Source: Prunella strophiata (taxonomy: Eukaryota; Chordata; Aves; Passeriformes; Prunellidae). Taken from it: a stretch of 64,000 nt of DNA. The position numbers were made by a program, and so were the translations under genes. Shown here piece by piece: positions 49,101-60,091 of the stretch; position 1 is the stretch's first letter, and every line of letters starts with the position of its first letter. The stretch is taken from contig JAZBQD010000021.1 of the NCBI GenBank assembly GCA_036583965.1, forward strand, positions 21,171,620 through 21,235,619, in the 5' to 3' direction. The notes under the pieces were generated by a model. It worked only from the letters and a program-made list of their open reading frames with translations, made no database searches and had not been told where the DNA came from.

Positions 49101-51239
49101 AGCAGTGCTACAGCACTCTGAAAATGGTCATAGCCTCCTAGAGCAGCGGAGCTTGGCAGAGCCTCTGGAGGCCTCTGAGCCCAGGCCCTGTTCAGAGACA
49201 GGCTGGCCAGAGCTGTCTCTGCTGGGGTCTGAAGCATCTCCAAGGCATGGAGACCCCCCAGCCTCTCTGGGTCCCAGTGTCCAGCTGCTACAGTGCTGGG
49301 AGTGCAGGGCAGGGGATGCCAAACAGATGACGCTGGGATGGGAGGAGGCAGGAGAGAGCAGGCAGATATATCCGTGAGGCTATTATCTTTGTGGCGTAGA
49401 GAAAACATGTTTGAAGCAATCAGCAAGGAATTCTTAATGGCTTCACTTCCTCTGCTCTCGTGCTCTCCTCACGGGACAGGTTGCACAGCAGCCAGGGCTG
49501 CGCAGGCGCCGCCCCGCCACGCACTGCTTTTAACCAGGCCTTTGTTTTGCTGAGATGCACAAAGCTGCTGCTGAGTTTTCTGAGGATGCCAATGAGCATC
49601 CTCAGAGCAGTGAGAGCTCCAAGCCACCCAGCAGTGACTCTCCTTCCTTAGCCTGCAGTATATTTTTACGTGTCTTTGCAATTACATTTCTTATTTTTCC
49701 ACTTTTTCTTCCTTTCCTCTTTGTTTCTTTTCTTCCTTCTTCTTTTTTAATGTTTATCCCTTAAATATTTCAGTCTCTTATTTCTAATCTCAGCATAACA
49801 AAGCCTGTTTTCTTTTCTTGTTCCAATGTGTGCCTGCCCCCCTATGAGCTCCCAGCACACCTCTCATGAGGATGTAAAATCTAGGAACCAGATCTTTGAG
49901 ATTTCAAAATAAAATAAAAGTAAACTCTGCTTTAAAAACACTTTAGCAGGAAAGCCAGGCTAATTGTAAATCAATGAGTCTTAAAATGCAGCATTGATCT
50001 CCAGTTAGAAGTTTGAAGGGGAAAGCAGTAATTACTGTACTGAAGGTAGATTTTTTTTTTTTCTCTTAGCAAGTTCTGGGCAGAAGGAAGGCTCATTAGG
50101 GCAGCACTTCAGAATCTGAGTAATTAGTTTAAAAAGTACTTTTGTGGTGTTATTCCCATGGCTAGAAATTATTGAAGTCTTCACAGATTTATAGTTCGGC
50201 TCTGATAAAGTTTGATTTATTATTGTGTTTGGTGGGGAAGATCCGGAGTGGGGATCAGGCCAGGAAGAATTGCTGTGGGTACCTGGGGCCTCTTGCCAGC
50301 AGGGGAACCTCAGCCCAGTAGGATGGGATTTGGGCTCTTTGTGACCAGGCTAATATAACCCAAAAGAAAACAGAGCAGACATCTGGGAATCAGAACAGGG
50401 GCTCTTACTCCTTGTGAACATGATTGGCCTCCTGTCCAGTTACCTGCAAGCCCCTTCTTGCTCATGGGGGAAAAGACTCAGATCTCTGAGTCTTTGTCAT
50501 ACCATGACCAGCTCTGTGCTGTTCCATTGTGCCATCCCTTGTGCCACCCTGCTTAGGAAAGCCAGACTGGTCTGCCAAGACTGTCATGCTCACATAACTC
50601 CATGGCATTTCTCCATGGGTTTTCCAGCTAATTCCTCCCAAGAGCAGTGTGATCCTGCTCTCCTTTTCCAGGCTGAGGCAGAGGAAGTGGCTGCAAGCAC
50701 CACTTGGGAAGTGGGTGCAGCCTCATGTGACATGGTCTGTGTTTGCTCTGGGAAGTGGGATAGGGCAGAAGTATCCAGGCCTTGTTGTTCCCTAACAAAA
50801 TTATGCTAATTTGGGGAACTGACCCTGGAATTAGCATTAATCCATGTGCAAGAAGGCTTTGCAGCGTGGCTGGTGAGCCCATCTGTCCTTGGGGAGCAGG
50901 TTTGTGCTCCTGCCAATCTCCCCAGTGTGTTAAATTGCCATAGTTGCACAGTCTGACTTGTCAATCCCGTACCTCTGGCTGTGGCTGTTCCTACTCGCCA
51001 GACTCGATAAATATTTTCACAGAAATGATTCACTTTGCAGGGACTGTCATAGATCTGATTCTGCAGGGGAGGAAAGGGGAAGGTCTCTGGAGGCAGAAAA
51101 CCCTTGTGTGGCAGAAAGCCTGCTGGGAAGTCAGCTCAAGAAGAATTAGAAACCCTTTAAATAAATGCTTACTTGACATGACTCTGTCTCCCCCAGTCTA
51201 ACAAGCAGGGAAGCGAATGGCAGCCGCTGGCCAGAAATT
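46111..51239 (+). other. ZFHX3: ZFHX3 intron 4, second part
   Basis: Non-coding. AT-rich segments occur at 46180-46340, 46670-46740 (gtaattaattatg), 47870-48005 and 49880-50230. A CpG-rich pocket lies at 48070-48150, a short (GT)n at 48357-48371 and a pyrimidine-rich tract at 49702-49748 broken by a single G. No gene or transposon is visible. Confidence 0.75.
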
Positions 51240-51395
51240 GATTGCATTAATTGATATGCCAATAAGAGAGCTTGTTACATCCGCCATTGGTTAGGAGGCC
51301 GGCTAACAAGTCCCGCTGATCAATGGAACCAATAAAGATTTCATCCATTAATGAGCAACATGGTAATTAATGTTATCCATAAACCAATTAGCCTG
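51240..51395. promoter_or_regulatory. Dense CCAAT/TAAT cluster, best enhancer candidate
   Basis: Within about 155 bp there are four CCAAT boxes: 51259-51263 (+), 51286-51290 (-, inside CCGCCATTGGTT, which also matches a YY1-like core), 51329-51333 (+) and 51384-51388 (+). TAAT cores accompany them (gcattaattgat, catccattaatgagc, ggtaattaatg, ccaattag), as does tgatcaatgg. Spacing between CCAAT boxes is 27, 43 and 55 bp. NF-Y binds CCAAT and PBX/HOX factors bind TGATNNAT/TAAT-type sites (established). Binding here is inference. Confidence 0.45.
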
Positions 51396-51467
51396 GGTAG
51401 CTAATGTGCTGGTTAGCACAGTGAGTGGTGGAGCCGTGGGTGGGCACAGGCCACAGGCTGGTGCACA

Positions 51468-51570
51468 GGGGACATCACCTCCCCTGCACAAAGGAGACAT
51501 CATCACCTCTCTGCTGTGGAGGGGACATCACCTTCCCAGTGTAGAGGGGGCATCCCCTCTCCAGTGTGAC
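51468..51570 (+). repeat. Four imperfect 25-28-bp tandem units
   Basis: Units share gg-g-catc-cct--c--tg--a: ggggacatcacctcccctg, ggagacatcatcacctctctg, ggggacatcaccttcccag and gggggcatcccctctccag. A diverged minisatellite next to the CCAAT cluster. Confidence 0.7.
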
Positions 51571-52159
51571 CACAGGGCTTGGAGCAGCAGCTGGCTCACT
51601 CGGGGCCTCCCAAAGCGAGAGAGCTGGGAGGGTGGCTGGTGGGATGGGTCACATTGCTGGGAAGGGGCATGCTCCTCTAGATTTTCAAGGCACTTTCAAT
51701 TATTTCTTTCATTTTTTGGAATCTTTATGTAACACAGGGGCACCTTTCACACTTCTTATATGTTTTTGGAGATGCACAGGTTTCCATAACTTGTGTTCCA
51801 TGATGTAAGGCAGCAATTGGGTTCTTGCTCTGTTCCTGGAAAGCTGCTGGAGCCCCTGGACCCACCACTGACTGCAGATGTTGCTGTGCACAGCTCTGCA
51901 CTGGGCTTTCCTGCACCACCAGTACCAGTAATGATGCTAACAGGTAACACAGCGTGTAGTTTGAAGGCTGCTGCCTAAATCCGATTGCCAGGGGCTTGCC
52001 CCAAGTGCCAGCACCACTGTGGCATCAGGACCATCCATAGGTATCAGGAGAGGAGGTGCAGGAGCAGCCCAGGCCCTGGGCAGCATCAGTCCCACAGGCT
52101 CCACTGTGGAGTTACCTTGGATTGTTGGATATTGACCCTGGGAGACCCCTTGTGGATTC

Positions 52160-52225
52160 CCTAATTGAAAATTAATACCAGATCAATGCCGTGGGCAATT
52201 TGCATATTGATCATAAACAACTTTG
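52160..52225. promoter_or_regulatory. Candidate POU/homeodomain element
   Basis: A perfect POU octamer ATTTGCAT (52198-52205) sits between gaaaattaatacc and attgatcataaac. POU factors bind this octamer (established). A single octamer is weak evidence; the local AT-rich context makes it worth testing. Confidence 0.3.
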
Positions 52226-54816
52226 AAGGCACCAAGTGTGTGCTGGATCGATGCTCTCTGGAGCAGGCTGCAGGGAGAGTGTCCCCGCGCCTCGGAGCTC
52301 GTGCTGGCCGGGTTCTGCTGGGGCAGGGATGGTTTGTGCCAGGCTGGGGGCACAGCATGGAGTTCACAGCCTGTTCCTGTGGTGCCCTTTGGATGGGAAA
52401 GGAGGGCATGGGCTGTTTGTTTGCTTATTTTAAACCAAATGGCCAGAGCCCAGAGGCATCCGAAGAGAGCAGGGAACATCACCCTGTCCTGGGCACACAG
52501 CCCTCCCTCTGCACCTGCCACGTGCAGCCTGACACTTTCAATAGAGGTTTCCAAAAGCAGAGGTGCTGTTTTTCTGTGGACACCAGAAGGGAACTCATCA
52601 GTGATTTTCCCCTGGCATTTTCATCTTATATTTGCTCTCCGAGGGTGGTATTTAGACCCTTCTCTCTCTGCTCAGGGCATTCACCGGTTATTTCAGAATG
52701 GTTTTGGGCTGAAGGGAACAAATATTTTACTCAAAAATCAAAATATCAAACTCAAAAAAAACCCTAAAAACTTAATCTGAAATCTGTAACTCATCCTTGG
52801 AAGCTTCCAGCACGGAGGGATTCCTGTGTGCTTGGAGGTAAAACATTTGGACAGGCACTGCATTGCCTGCCCCTCCACACATGTGTGCAGCACAAGGCAA
52901 CGCCTCAGACCCAGCAGGGGAACCACCTCTGGCCTGGCCATAGACAGAGCACAGGGAGCAGAGAGAGGGCAGGACTGGAAGCCCACATCCCAAAGTTGCC
53001 ACTTATTTTAGGAGCAGGCGGCAGCTCCAGGAAGTCGCTGTGCATCTGATTAGCGTGTTACGGGGCTTTCATTGACTCGGCTCTGCTGTGCTGATGAACT
53101 GAGGCTGGGCACAGGCGCCTGTAATTGAGAGAAATAAATTCTTATCACAGGCCTGTGCTGGAGTCACCACCTGTGCATGCGCCTTGCTCCAGGTTCCAGG
53201 AGTGAATCCAGTCCCCAGAGCACCCGATGTGCCCTTGTTAGTGGGAAGGAGCCAGGCTCAGGGACTGCAGACACCAAGCACCATCCCAGGGTGGCTGAAA
53301 GGTTCTGTCTGCCCAGTCCACTGGCGTGGCCCACCTGGTGCTACCTCCCTGCTTGGCCACAGGCTGGCAGCTTGAGAGTCATCAGTACCATCACATGTGG
53401 GAGCTGCTCTGTGCTCTTCCCTTTCTCTTGATCCTCTGTGTTTCACTTGGGAGCTGGAGCAGCCATTCTCCATTGCTACCTGAGATCTGATGACAAGTGG
53501 AAGATCCTTCCCCAGTGTGTGTCAGGAGACGTGGGCGTCAGCAGGGAAGGGGTTTTGTGATGATGCAAAAGAAATAAGAATGAAGGTATAGTTTCCTTGA
53601 AAAGAAACCCATCTGCTGTTGTAAATTAAAAGGAAAACAAAAAGGAGTCTGGGATCAGCAGGGCTCTGCATCTCGCCGTGGTGCAGGCCGCATGGGCAGC
53701 CCCGTCCCCGCTGCAGCGGGGCTGCGCTGGGCTCCCCTGGCTGCTCACAGCCCCGGGAGCGTGTGCGGTGCTGGGGAGGTGAGTGGAAAGGCTTCACTTG
53801 ACATTCCCTGACCTCATGGTGCAGCTGAGTGCTGGAGAGCCAGTGCTGAAATTGCAGTCGCTTTCAATTACCCGAAGCCAAGAGAGGTGGAGAAAAAGGG
53901 GCTGTTGGCTCCAGGAAGCTGAAGTCGCTGCTGCTGAAAGCTCATTAGTACAAGGGGAAAAGCAATTACTGACGTTTTGCTAGTGCCACTAACCCAAACC
54001 CAGGGAGGAACAACCCAGGCCAGGCTGTGGCCATCCCTGCCGTGCAGGGTGATGTAGGAACCCCTCGAGCATGCCCTCAAGGACAGCTCCATGGCTGCAG
54101 AGCTGTGGGGTGTCTCCCCTCCCTGTTCTCCTCAGCAGGTGTTTGTTGTGCATGCAAGAGCTCAATTGTGTTACCCGCTTCCTCCTGTGCACCGGCCCAA
54201 GTGGTGTTTGGTAAGGGAGACCTCTCAGGGTGCTGGCAGAGGGGTGATGGCATGGGAATGAAGACTCCACGGGCTGTTGACTGACGGGACTTGGAAGTGG
54301 GGCTGTGTCTTCAAGGGACTGCCTTGCTGCCATGGCCTCTGTTCTTCTGCAGTGAGGTAAGACCATGACCATTAACACCAAAAACTTCGGTACTGCAGCT
54401 CTACCAGGCCGTTTTTTCTGCCTGGTGAACCTGCACAGGTATTGCCCTTGTGGTACCAAAGTGTCTGTCCAGCCTGCTGGGTCTGCCCTGTCCTTGTCAG
54501 GGCTCCTGGGCATGCTCAACCCCTAACTCTGATGTCCCTTGCTCCCTGCCCTGGATCAGCCCCACCACTCTGCTCCACTGCCCCATGTCTGTGTTGGGAA
54601 CTTGTGGTCCAAAGGGCTGCTGGGATATTTCAGTGCTTCATAAACATGGGCACTGCAATTATGGCTTTCCCAGGTTTTTAGCTGAGCTTAAAAGAACTCC
54701 AAACGTGCTGAGACTGGGAAACAGTTGGGAAGGGGGAGAAAGAGGGTCAGCAAGATATTAATTAACTTTTCCTTGGAGCAATACCATGGAGAGGGAGAAC
54801 AGAGTAGGAGTTGTAT

Positions 54817-54820
<4 letters not shown>

Positions 54821-54848
<28 letters not shown>
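54821..54848 (+). repeat. Poly-A run (28 nt)
   Basis: Twenty-eight A following ttgtatattt. No upstream body of a retrocopy is recognised. Length is likely unstable. Confidence 0.95.
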
Positions 54849-54854
<6 letters not shown>

Positions 54855-55164
54855 AGAAAGAGGACATTTTAGTGTTTCATTTAAGTGTGGTTTGTGAGGA
54901 TGATGGGTTAAGGTTGTTGAGAGCTCTCCTGTGCATATTCAGCCCCTAAGGCTAAGCATGAATTAATTATAGCTCATTTTTGTTATAGTTACAGTGTTCT
55001 CAAGATGTACCTTGCTGCAAAGTTGCAAAAGTTGGCTATTAACTTCAGCTTAGCATCAGCACCGGTTTTGTTTGTGGATCTCCACAGCTTTTCTGAAGTG
55101 AGCCTTTATTCCCAGTGAGCAGAAAGCATCTCTTGATCTACTGGCACAGTCTGGTGAGGGCCTG

Positions 55165-55458
55165 CAGTGCCCTTCTCCCAAGGAACACGTGACAGGACAA
55201 GGGGAGATGGCCTCAAGTTGTGCCAGGGGAGGTTTAGGTCATGTATTGGGAAAATTCCTTCTTGGAAAGGGCTGTGCAGCCCTGTCACAGTCTACCAGGG
55301 CAGTGGTACAGTTGCCATCTCTGCCAGGGTTTGAAACCCATGTGGATGTGGTACTTGGGGACACGGGTCAGTGGAGGCCTTGACAGTGCTGGAGGAGCAG
55401 TGGGACTCAGTGATCTTAGAGGGCTTTTCCAACCCAAATGGTTCCATGATTCTACAGA
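55165..55458 (+). mobile_element. CR1 LINE, 3' end fragment
   Basis: Good match to CR1 in order: gtgacaggacaaggggagatggcctcaag-type start, ccaggggaggtttaggt, ttccttcttggaaagggctg, gggcagtggtacagttgcca, gtggatgtggtacttgggga, then ttccaacccaaatggttccatgattct. 5'-truncated, non-coding, sense to ZFHX3. Confidence 0.92.
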
Positions 55459-56224
55459 AGCTGCCATTGTCTGCTCAAGTAGTTCCACCATGTGTTTTTA
55501 GCAGAAAGCCAGGGTTGCCTTCCATCACAAAGTGGGGCTGGGCACCCGTCCCCCAGGCACCTTTCCTGTGCTCCTGCCTTGTTACCTCTGCCATCCAACT
55601 CCTCCACCTTCTTCCTCCCATGCATCCCATTGTCTCTGGACCCTTGTCCTGCAGGTCTCTGTGTGGAGACCACTCTGTCCTCTCCCTGCAGACCTGGAGC
55701 TGGAGATGGGCTCTTTTGTTTTGCTGTTTGATCTGTGTTTGTGTTTTTGCATGCATCTCCTTTCCAGCTGATTCCAGTTTGGAGCTAGGTTAAACTGTGC
55801 AAAATACTGTTTAAAAGAAAAAGAGAAAGGAACTTGTCAAGATGCATTTGTTAGATCACATTTAAAATGAAACAGAATTGAAGGTAGTTTTTGTCCAAGA
55901 AAGGGGAGGCTGAAAAGCCGTCAAGCCGCAGGAGAAAGCCCCTCCTTTGTTGTCCTCCTGACATTGAAGTGTAATTTTTCATGGTTATTTGGACTGGAAA
56001 ATGGGGGGAAAGGGAGAGATGGGCTTGCGATTATTTCCCATAAATGACAACACAATCACATCACGCTCCACTACAAACATGCTCAAGGAATTTGCCCTTT
56101 TTTTTATGTTTCATGTGTGAAAATAACAGCAACCTTTCTAGTCCTACTGAAATTAAAGGGGGAAAGTCCCTGTTGGGTTTCACTGGCTTAAAATATAGCC
56201 CAGTTTGCAAAAAACATGGACAGC
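55459..56224 (+). other. ZFHX3: Intron 4 between two CR1 copies
   Basis: Unique-looking non-coding sequence. The part 55800-56200 is AT-rich (aaaatactgtttaaaag, cccataaatgacaacacaatcac). No gene is seen. Confidence 0.75.
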
Positions 56225-56440
56225 CTTGTTCCCAGGGAGTCAGAGAATGCTGATGTTCTCCCAGGGAAGGGGTTCTTGGTTGTGCACTCCGTCCCTGGGT
56301 GTGTTCAAGGCCAGGTTTGATGGGCTTGGAGCAACCTGGTCTAGTGGAAGGTGTCCCTGCTTTTGTCAGGGGTTTGGAGCAAGATGGTCTTGAAGGTCCC
56401 TCTCAAGCCAAAACAATTCTGTGGCTCTCTGATGTCTCTG
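56225..56440 (+). mobile_element. CR1 LINE, 3' end fragment (different subfamily)
   Basis: Includes gtccctgggtgtgttcaagg, 'ggccaggtttgatgggcttggagcaacctgg' type text, ctagtggaaggtgtccctgc, ggggtttggagcaagatggt, aaggtccctctcaagccaaa and acaattctgtggctct. This matches the CR1 group whose tail reads roughly 'ggttggaactagatgatctttaaggtcccttccaacccaaaccattct'. Sense orientation. Confidence 0.88.
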
Positions 56441-57076
56441 CCAGCTGAGCACGCCATAGTCAGCAGTTTCTGTTTGTCAGTGAAAGCAGCTGAGATGCTC
56501 TGGTCATGCTCTGGAGTGGAGTTGTCTGGAAAATAAGTGTCATTAAACCAAGGTACATGTAGGATTATATTGTCTTCCTGCAGCCCTTTGTCAGGTGGGA
56601 CTCATCCATCAGTTTTGCATCCAGGATGGAGCTCTGTGGCATTCCTCTCATAACCTTGCTTAGTGCTGCCTTTGCAGTGCTTGGAGTCCTGCTTTTCCTT
56701 TCAGGAAAACAGTAGGAATGAACAAGCTGATGTAGAGTAATCCCATTAGGAGCTGGCACAGATGGAGTTGCAGCACATACATGCATCCAGAGTGGGAGCT
56801 GAGGTCAGACCCCCATCTGGGCTCTATCTCTGCTCTGTTACCCAGCAGAGTGTGCTGGGCCCAGGGGCGTGGTGGGAGCTGGGACTGCCCTCCCTGTGCC
56901 TCCTGGTGACCCCTCCTGAGTCAACTGCACCAGGCCCTGCACGGTGACCCTGGCACAGCTCAGGGGCAGCTGAGTCATCCTGGGCTTCCAGGATGTAGGA
57001 GGGCATCAACCCACTATGGACCTCCCTCCTCCTCCATATGGACCTGAACCTCTCTACTCAGGGCCTGGGGGGGCTC
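56441..57076 (+). other. ZFHX3: Intron 4 before the 36-bp array
   Basis: Unique-looking non-coding sequence with no recognised feature. Confidence 0.7.
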
Positions 57077-57436
57077 GGGTTTACACCAGTGACAGCAGCT
57101 GGGCTGTGGAGCAGGTTTACACCAGTGACAGCAGTTGGGCTGTGGGTCAGGTTTACACCAGCAGAAGCAGTTGAGCTGTGGGTCAGGTGTGTACCAGTGA
57201 CAGCAGTTGGGCTGTGGGTCAGGTTTACACCAGCAGAAGCAGTTGAGCTGTGGGTCAGGTTTACACCAGCAGAAGCAGTTGAGCTGTGGGTCAGGTTTAC
57301 ACCAGCAGAAGCAGTTGAGCTGTGGGTCAGGTTTACACCAGCAGAAGCAGTTGAGCTGTGGGTCAGGTTTACACCAGTGACAGCAGTTGGGCTGTGGGTC
57401 AGGTTTACACCAGCAGAAGCAGTTGAGCTGTGGGTC
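57077..57436 (+). repeat. 36-bp minisatellite, ten copies
   Basis: Ten head-to-tail 36-bp units built on ggtttacaccag-...-gcagtt-g-gctgtgggtca. Two main variants differ in their middle: A (tgacagcagttggg) and B (cagaagcagttgag). The order is about A, A, B, A', B, B, B, B, A, B. Because 36 is a multiple of 3, the frame stays open and reads as a 12-residue repeat (RFTPAEAVELWV/RFTPVTAVGLWV). This is a by-product, since no exon is supported here. Confidence 0.95.
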
Positions 57437-57639
57437 AGGTGGTGCTGGGCCCAGCTCAGCCAGCCCTCACCTCCCCGACAGCCGTGGCGTGCAGCCGGCT
57501 GCCAGGGCTCAGGCCTGTCTTTCTGTTGGCTTTTTTGGCTATTTAGCCTGAAAAAGGGAGCGTCACAGATTCTTTTTGTTCCAAAGGAGAGACCCTGTGT
57601 ACAATTAAAACTTGTTTCTGGTAAACCTCATTCCAGGAA
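57437..57639 (+). other. ZFHX3: Intron 4 flank of the 36-bp array
   Basis: Non-coding, GC-rich, then shifting to AT-rich. No feature recognised. Confidence 0.7.
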
Positions 57640-57880
57640 AGATGAGCTTTTAACAAAAGGCTTTTGACAGCTGCAGGGTATTTCATTTTTTTTAATGCCG
57701 AATGAAAAATCAATACATTTTTCTAGGTTATACATATTCAGAACAGGCTTGATATTTCCATTATAATGGAAAATGGGTGTCTGCACATCTCGCCTGTCAG
57801 AGCTGCACCGCCACATTTTCCAAGCCACTGCTAAATATTTCAAACCTGATTTGATTGTGGTTCATGACAGCTAATGTTTC
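57640..57880. promoter_or_regulatory. Candidate conserved element, intron 4
   Basis: AT-rich block with gacagctgcag (E-box), gaatgaaaaatcaatac, ggttatacatattcag, an 18-bp perfect palindrome TTTCCATTATAATGGAAA (57755-57772), ctaaatatttc and gatttgattgtgg. A sharp boundary with the minisatellite side and low repeat content suggest constraint, but this was not measured. Confidence 0.35.
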
Positions 57881-59874
57881 TCAGCTCTCAAGCCTGCCGG
57901 AGGGTGGAGAGGCAGCGCACGCTCTTTCCCATGCCTACATTTTCGCCACCCCAGAAATGCCCTTTATCCCTTCAGATAAGGGATCTGGGTTTGTTAAGGG
58001 AAACCTGTCTGGGAGAAGAAGAGGTGAGAGGTCAGCTGTTCAAGCTGGTCTGGATCCCATCAGCATTTGCCGACTTCTTCAGCTCTCAAACTTCCTGGGT
58101 CTGGGAAGGGACAGACCTCAGTGGTGGGATCCTGTGCAATTGCATGTGGCAGTTTGGGTACATTTTGGTGTGTGACTGAGTCAGAGGTTCCCTGACCTCT
58201 GCAGAAGTCAGATACTTGTGATTTTCCAGACTCTTCTGCTCTTCTCCCTCCTCCTCCCCCCCCACTTAGTGAATGGTTTAATTTTAAATTAAAAGGAAAT
58301 ACTGCTCTCTAAAATGATTTATTCATGAAGGAAGCAAAGACTCTGCCTAGGATTTTGTGTGGGGCAGGTGGATTGAGATGGAAGAGCAGCTCCTTTGGCT
58401 CCAGGGGCTGTATTTCTTGCTCTCAGTGTTGACCTGAGCCCTGGCAGTGGGAAAATTCCTTTTAAAAGTTATTAATAAAGCACCATGGACTCAGGGAGCT
58501 CTGGCATGGGAACCCATGCACAGTGTGTGTTGTTTGGATTTCCAAGGGATATGATTCCCCCATACAAATCCCACAGCAACAGCTCTTGCACCTCTGAAGT
58601 CCAAACAGAATGTGCAGCTTTGGGGAGGAGGGGTTGGGTGATAGCAAAAAGGTCATGGTGGTTTGGAAGTAAGTTCCCTATGTCTTGCTGACCACTGCTC
58701 GTTCAGCCTCAGGAGCTGTCATGGGGTGGCCTGCACACTCTGCTGCAGGTGGGTCCTGTGGGCCATGTCCTGAGGACAGTGGTGGGCTCTGGTCAGTGCC
58801 CTGCCTCCAGTTTGCCGTGGCAATGGAAGCTCCTTGTGGTGGACTGGGGAGGAGCAGACCTTTCCCTACCAGATGTGCTGCTGGCCTGTTCTCAGAGAGG
58901 GATGCCTCAAAGAGTACAGGGCATGGATGGCTGGGTGTTTGCTTTCCAGACCTGCACCGCTCCGTGGAGCTGCCGCTGTGGTCAGCAGCCACCAGGCTGC
59001 CTCCAGAGAGTGTGGGCAGGAGCAGGGCCTCGGCTGCTTTTACTGTCAGTGCTGAGGTCTGCTTGGTGGGAGCTGGGTCAGACATGGGTGTGAGCGCTGC
59101 AGGCGAGTTCTCAGCAGGTCAGAGCCCACTCAGCACTCAGAGCCAGCTCGGGGGGTGGCTGTCCCCAGCGTCCCTGGGCGCAGTGGGAGCAGGGGGAGCT
59201 GCGCCACCAGCCAGACTGAGCGTGGTGAGCAGAGCAGCCTCAGCCTTCCAGAGAGCTCTGCTGGAAGGGGATCACGAGGCATGTGGAGTTAGTGCTTCCC
59301 CCTCCCCAGGGCTCTGTGCCAGAGGCCCTGGCAGCAAGGAACTGAGCAGGGATGGGACAAGGACCTACCCAAGCTGGTTCAGAGTCTCCCTGGGTACGTC
59401 TTAGACTGCTCCCTTCTCATCCTGCTTTAGAAAAATTACTTTTCAGAAAAAAGCTCAGGGTGGAGCAGGAGGAGGGTTTGCAGCTGGATCTGCTCCCTGC
59501 CCTCTGCCTAGCAGAGGGTGCTGAGCCAGGAGCAGTTTGTGTCCTCAGAGGGGAGCATTCCTGGTGCAGGACTATGGAGTGCTCATTGCTGGAGATGTGG
59601 GGGCTCAGTCCAGGCTGGTGGTGGATGGACATGAAGAGCTGCAGCCCCAGCCATGCTGGGCACTTGCTGTTTGTAGCCTTGTTTTTTAATCATTTTCTCC
59701 CGTTATTGGTATTCATAGCTCACATTTTTCCGGTTACTGTCAGCCTGGGCTTTCATCCATTTTAAAGAGCTATTTTTTCCCTTGTTGATGATGATGATGG
59801 TATAAAGACAGATGGTGTAACTGCTTATGAATGTCCTATTTTATTCCCCTCGAACCAGACAGCACACTGGATGA
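57881..59874 (+). other. ZFHX3: ZFHX3 intron 4, fourth part
   Basis: Non-coding. The long open frame at 58685-59404 (239 codons) is GC-driven, with no domain and no conserved splice context. A short (GAT)n run is present near 59787-59800. No feature supported. Confidence 0.7.
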
Positions 59875-60022
59875 CACGTATTATTTCCACATGCTCAGGT
59901 TAGAGCCCAGACAGCGGCTGAGCCTGGCTCGCCCTTCCTCTTCCTCCCCACGTATTATTTCCACATGCTCAGGTTAGAGCCCAGACAGCGGCTGAGCCTG
60001 GCTCGCCCTTCCTCTTCCTCCC
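59875..60022 (+). repeat. Perfect 74-bp tandem duplication
   Basis: Copies 59875-59948 and 59949-60022 begin cacgtattatttccacatgc and end in cttcctcttcctccc, with no mismatch seen. Identity this high indicates a recent event or an assembly stutter. It lies just upstream of the G-rich array. Confidence 0.95.
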
Positions 60023-60091
60023 ATGCCGATGCTGACACCTCCGGGTCGCAGCTGGGAGTGCCGCTGCGCCAGGAGCCCTTTGTTGTTCAGC

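Larger units (their letters stand above)
51571..55164 (+). other. ZFHX3: ZFHX3 intron 4, third part
   Basis: Non-coding. It holds a POU-type patch at 52160-52225 (octamer ATTTGCAT at 52198-52205, flanked by attaatacc and attgatcataaac), a small CpG-rich patch near 53670-53770 and an A28 homopolymer (54821-54848). Nothing else is recognised. Confidence 0.75.

Noticed and set aside
57077..57436. CRISPR-like regularly spaced repeats
   Set aside because: Units are head to tail without unique spacers, in a vertebrate intron; it is a minisatellite.
57038..57667. Repeat protein of 12-residue units
   Set aside because: The frame stays open only because 36 is divisible by 3. No supported splice sites, no homologous protein known to me, and it lies within a large ZFHX3 intron.
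58685..59404. 239-codon open frame in intron 4
   Set aside because: No recognisable domain or homology, and competing open frames overlap it.
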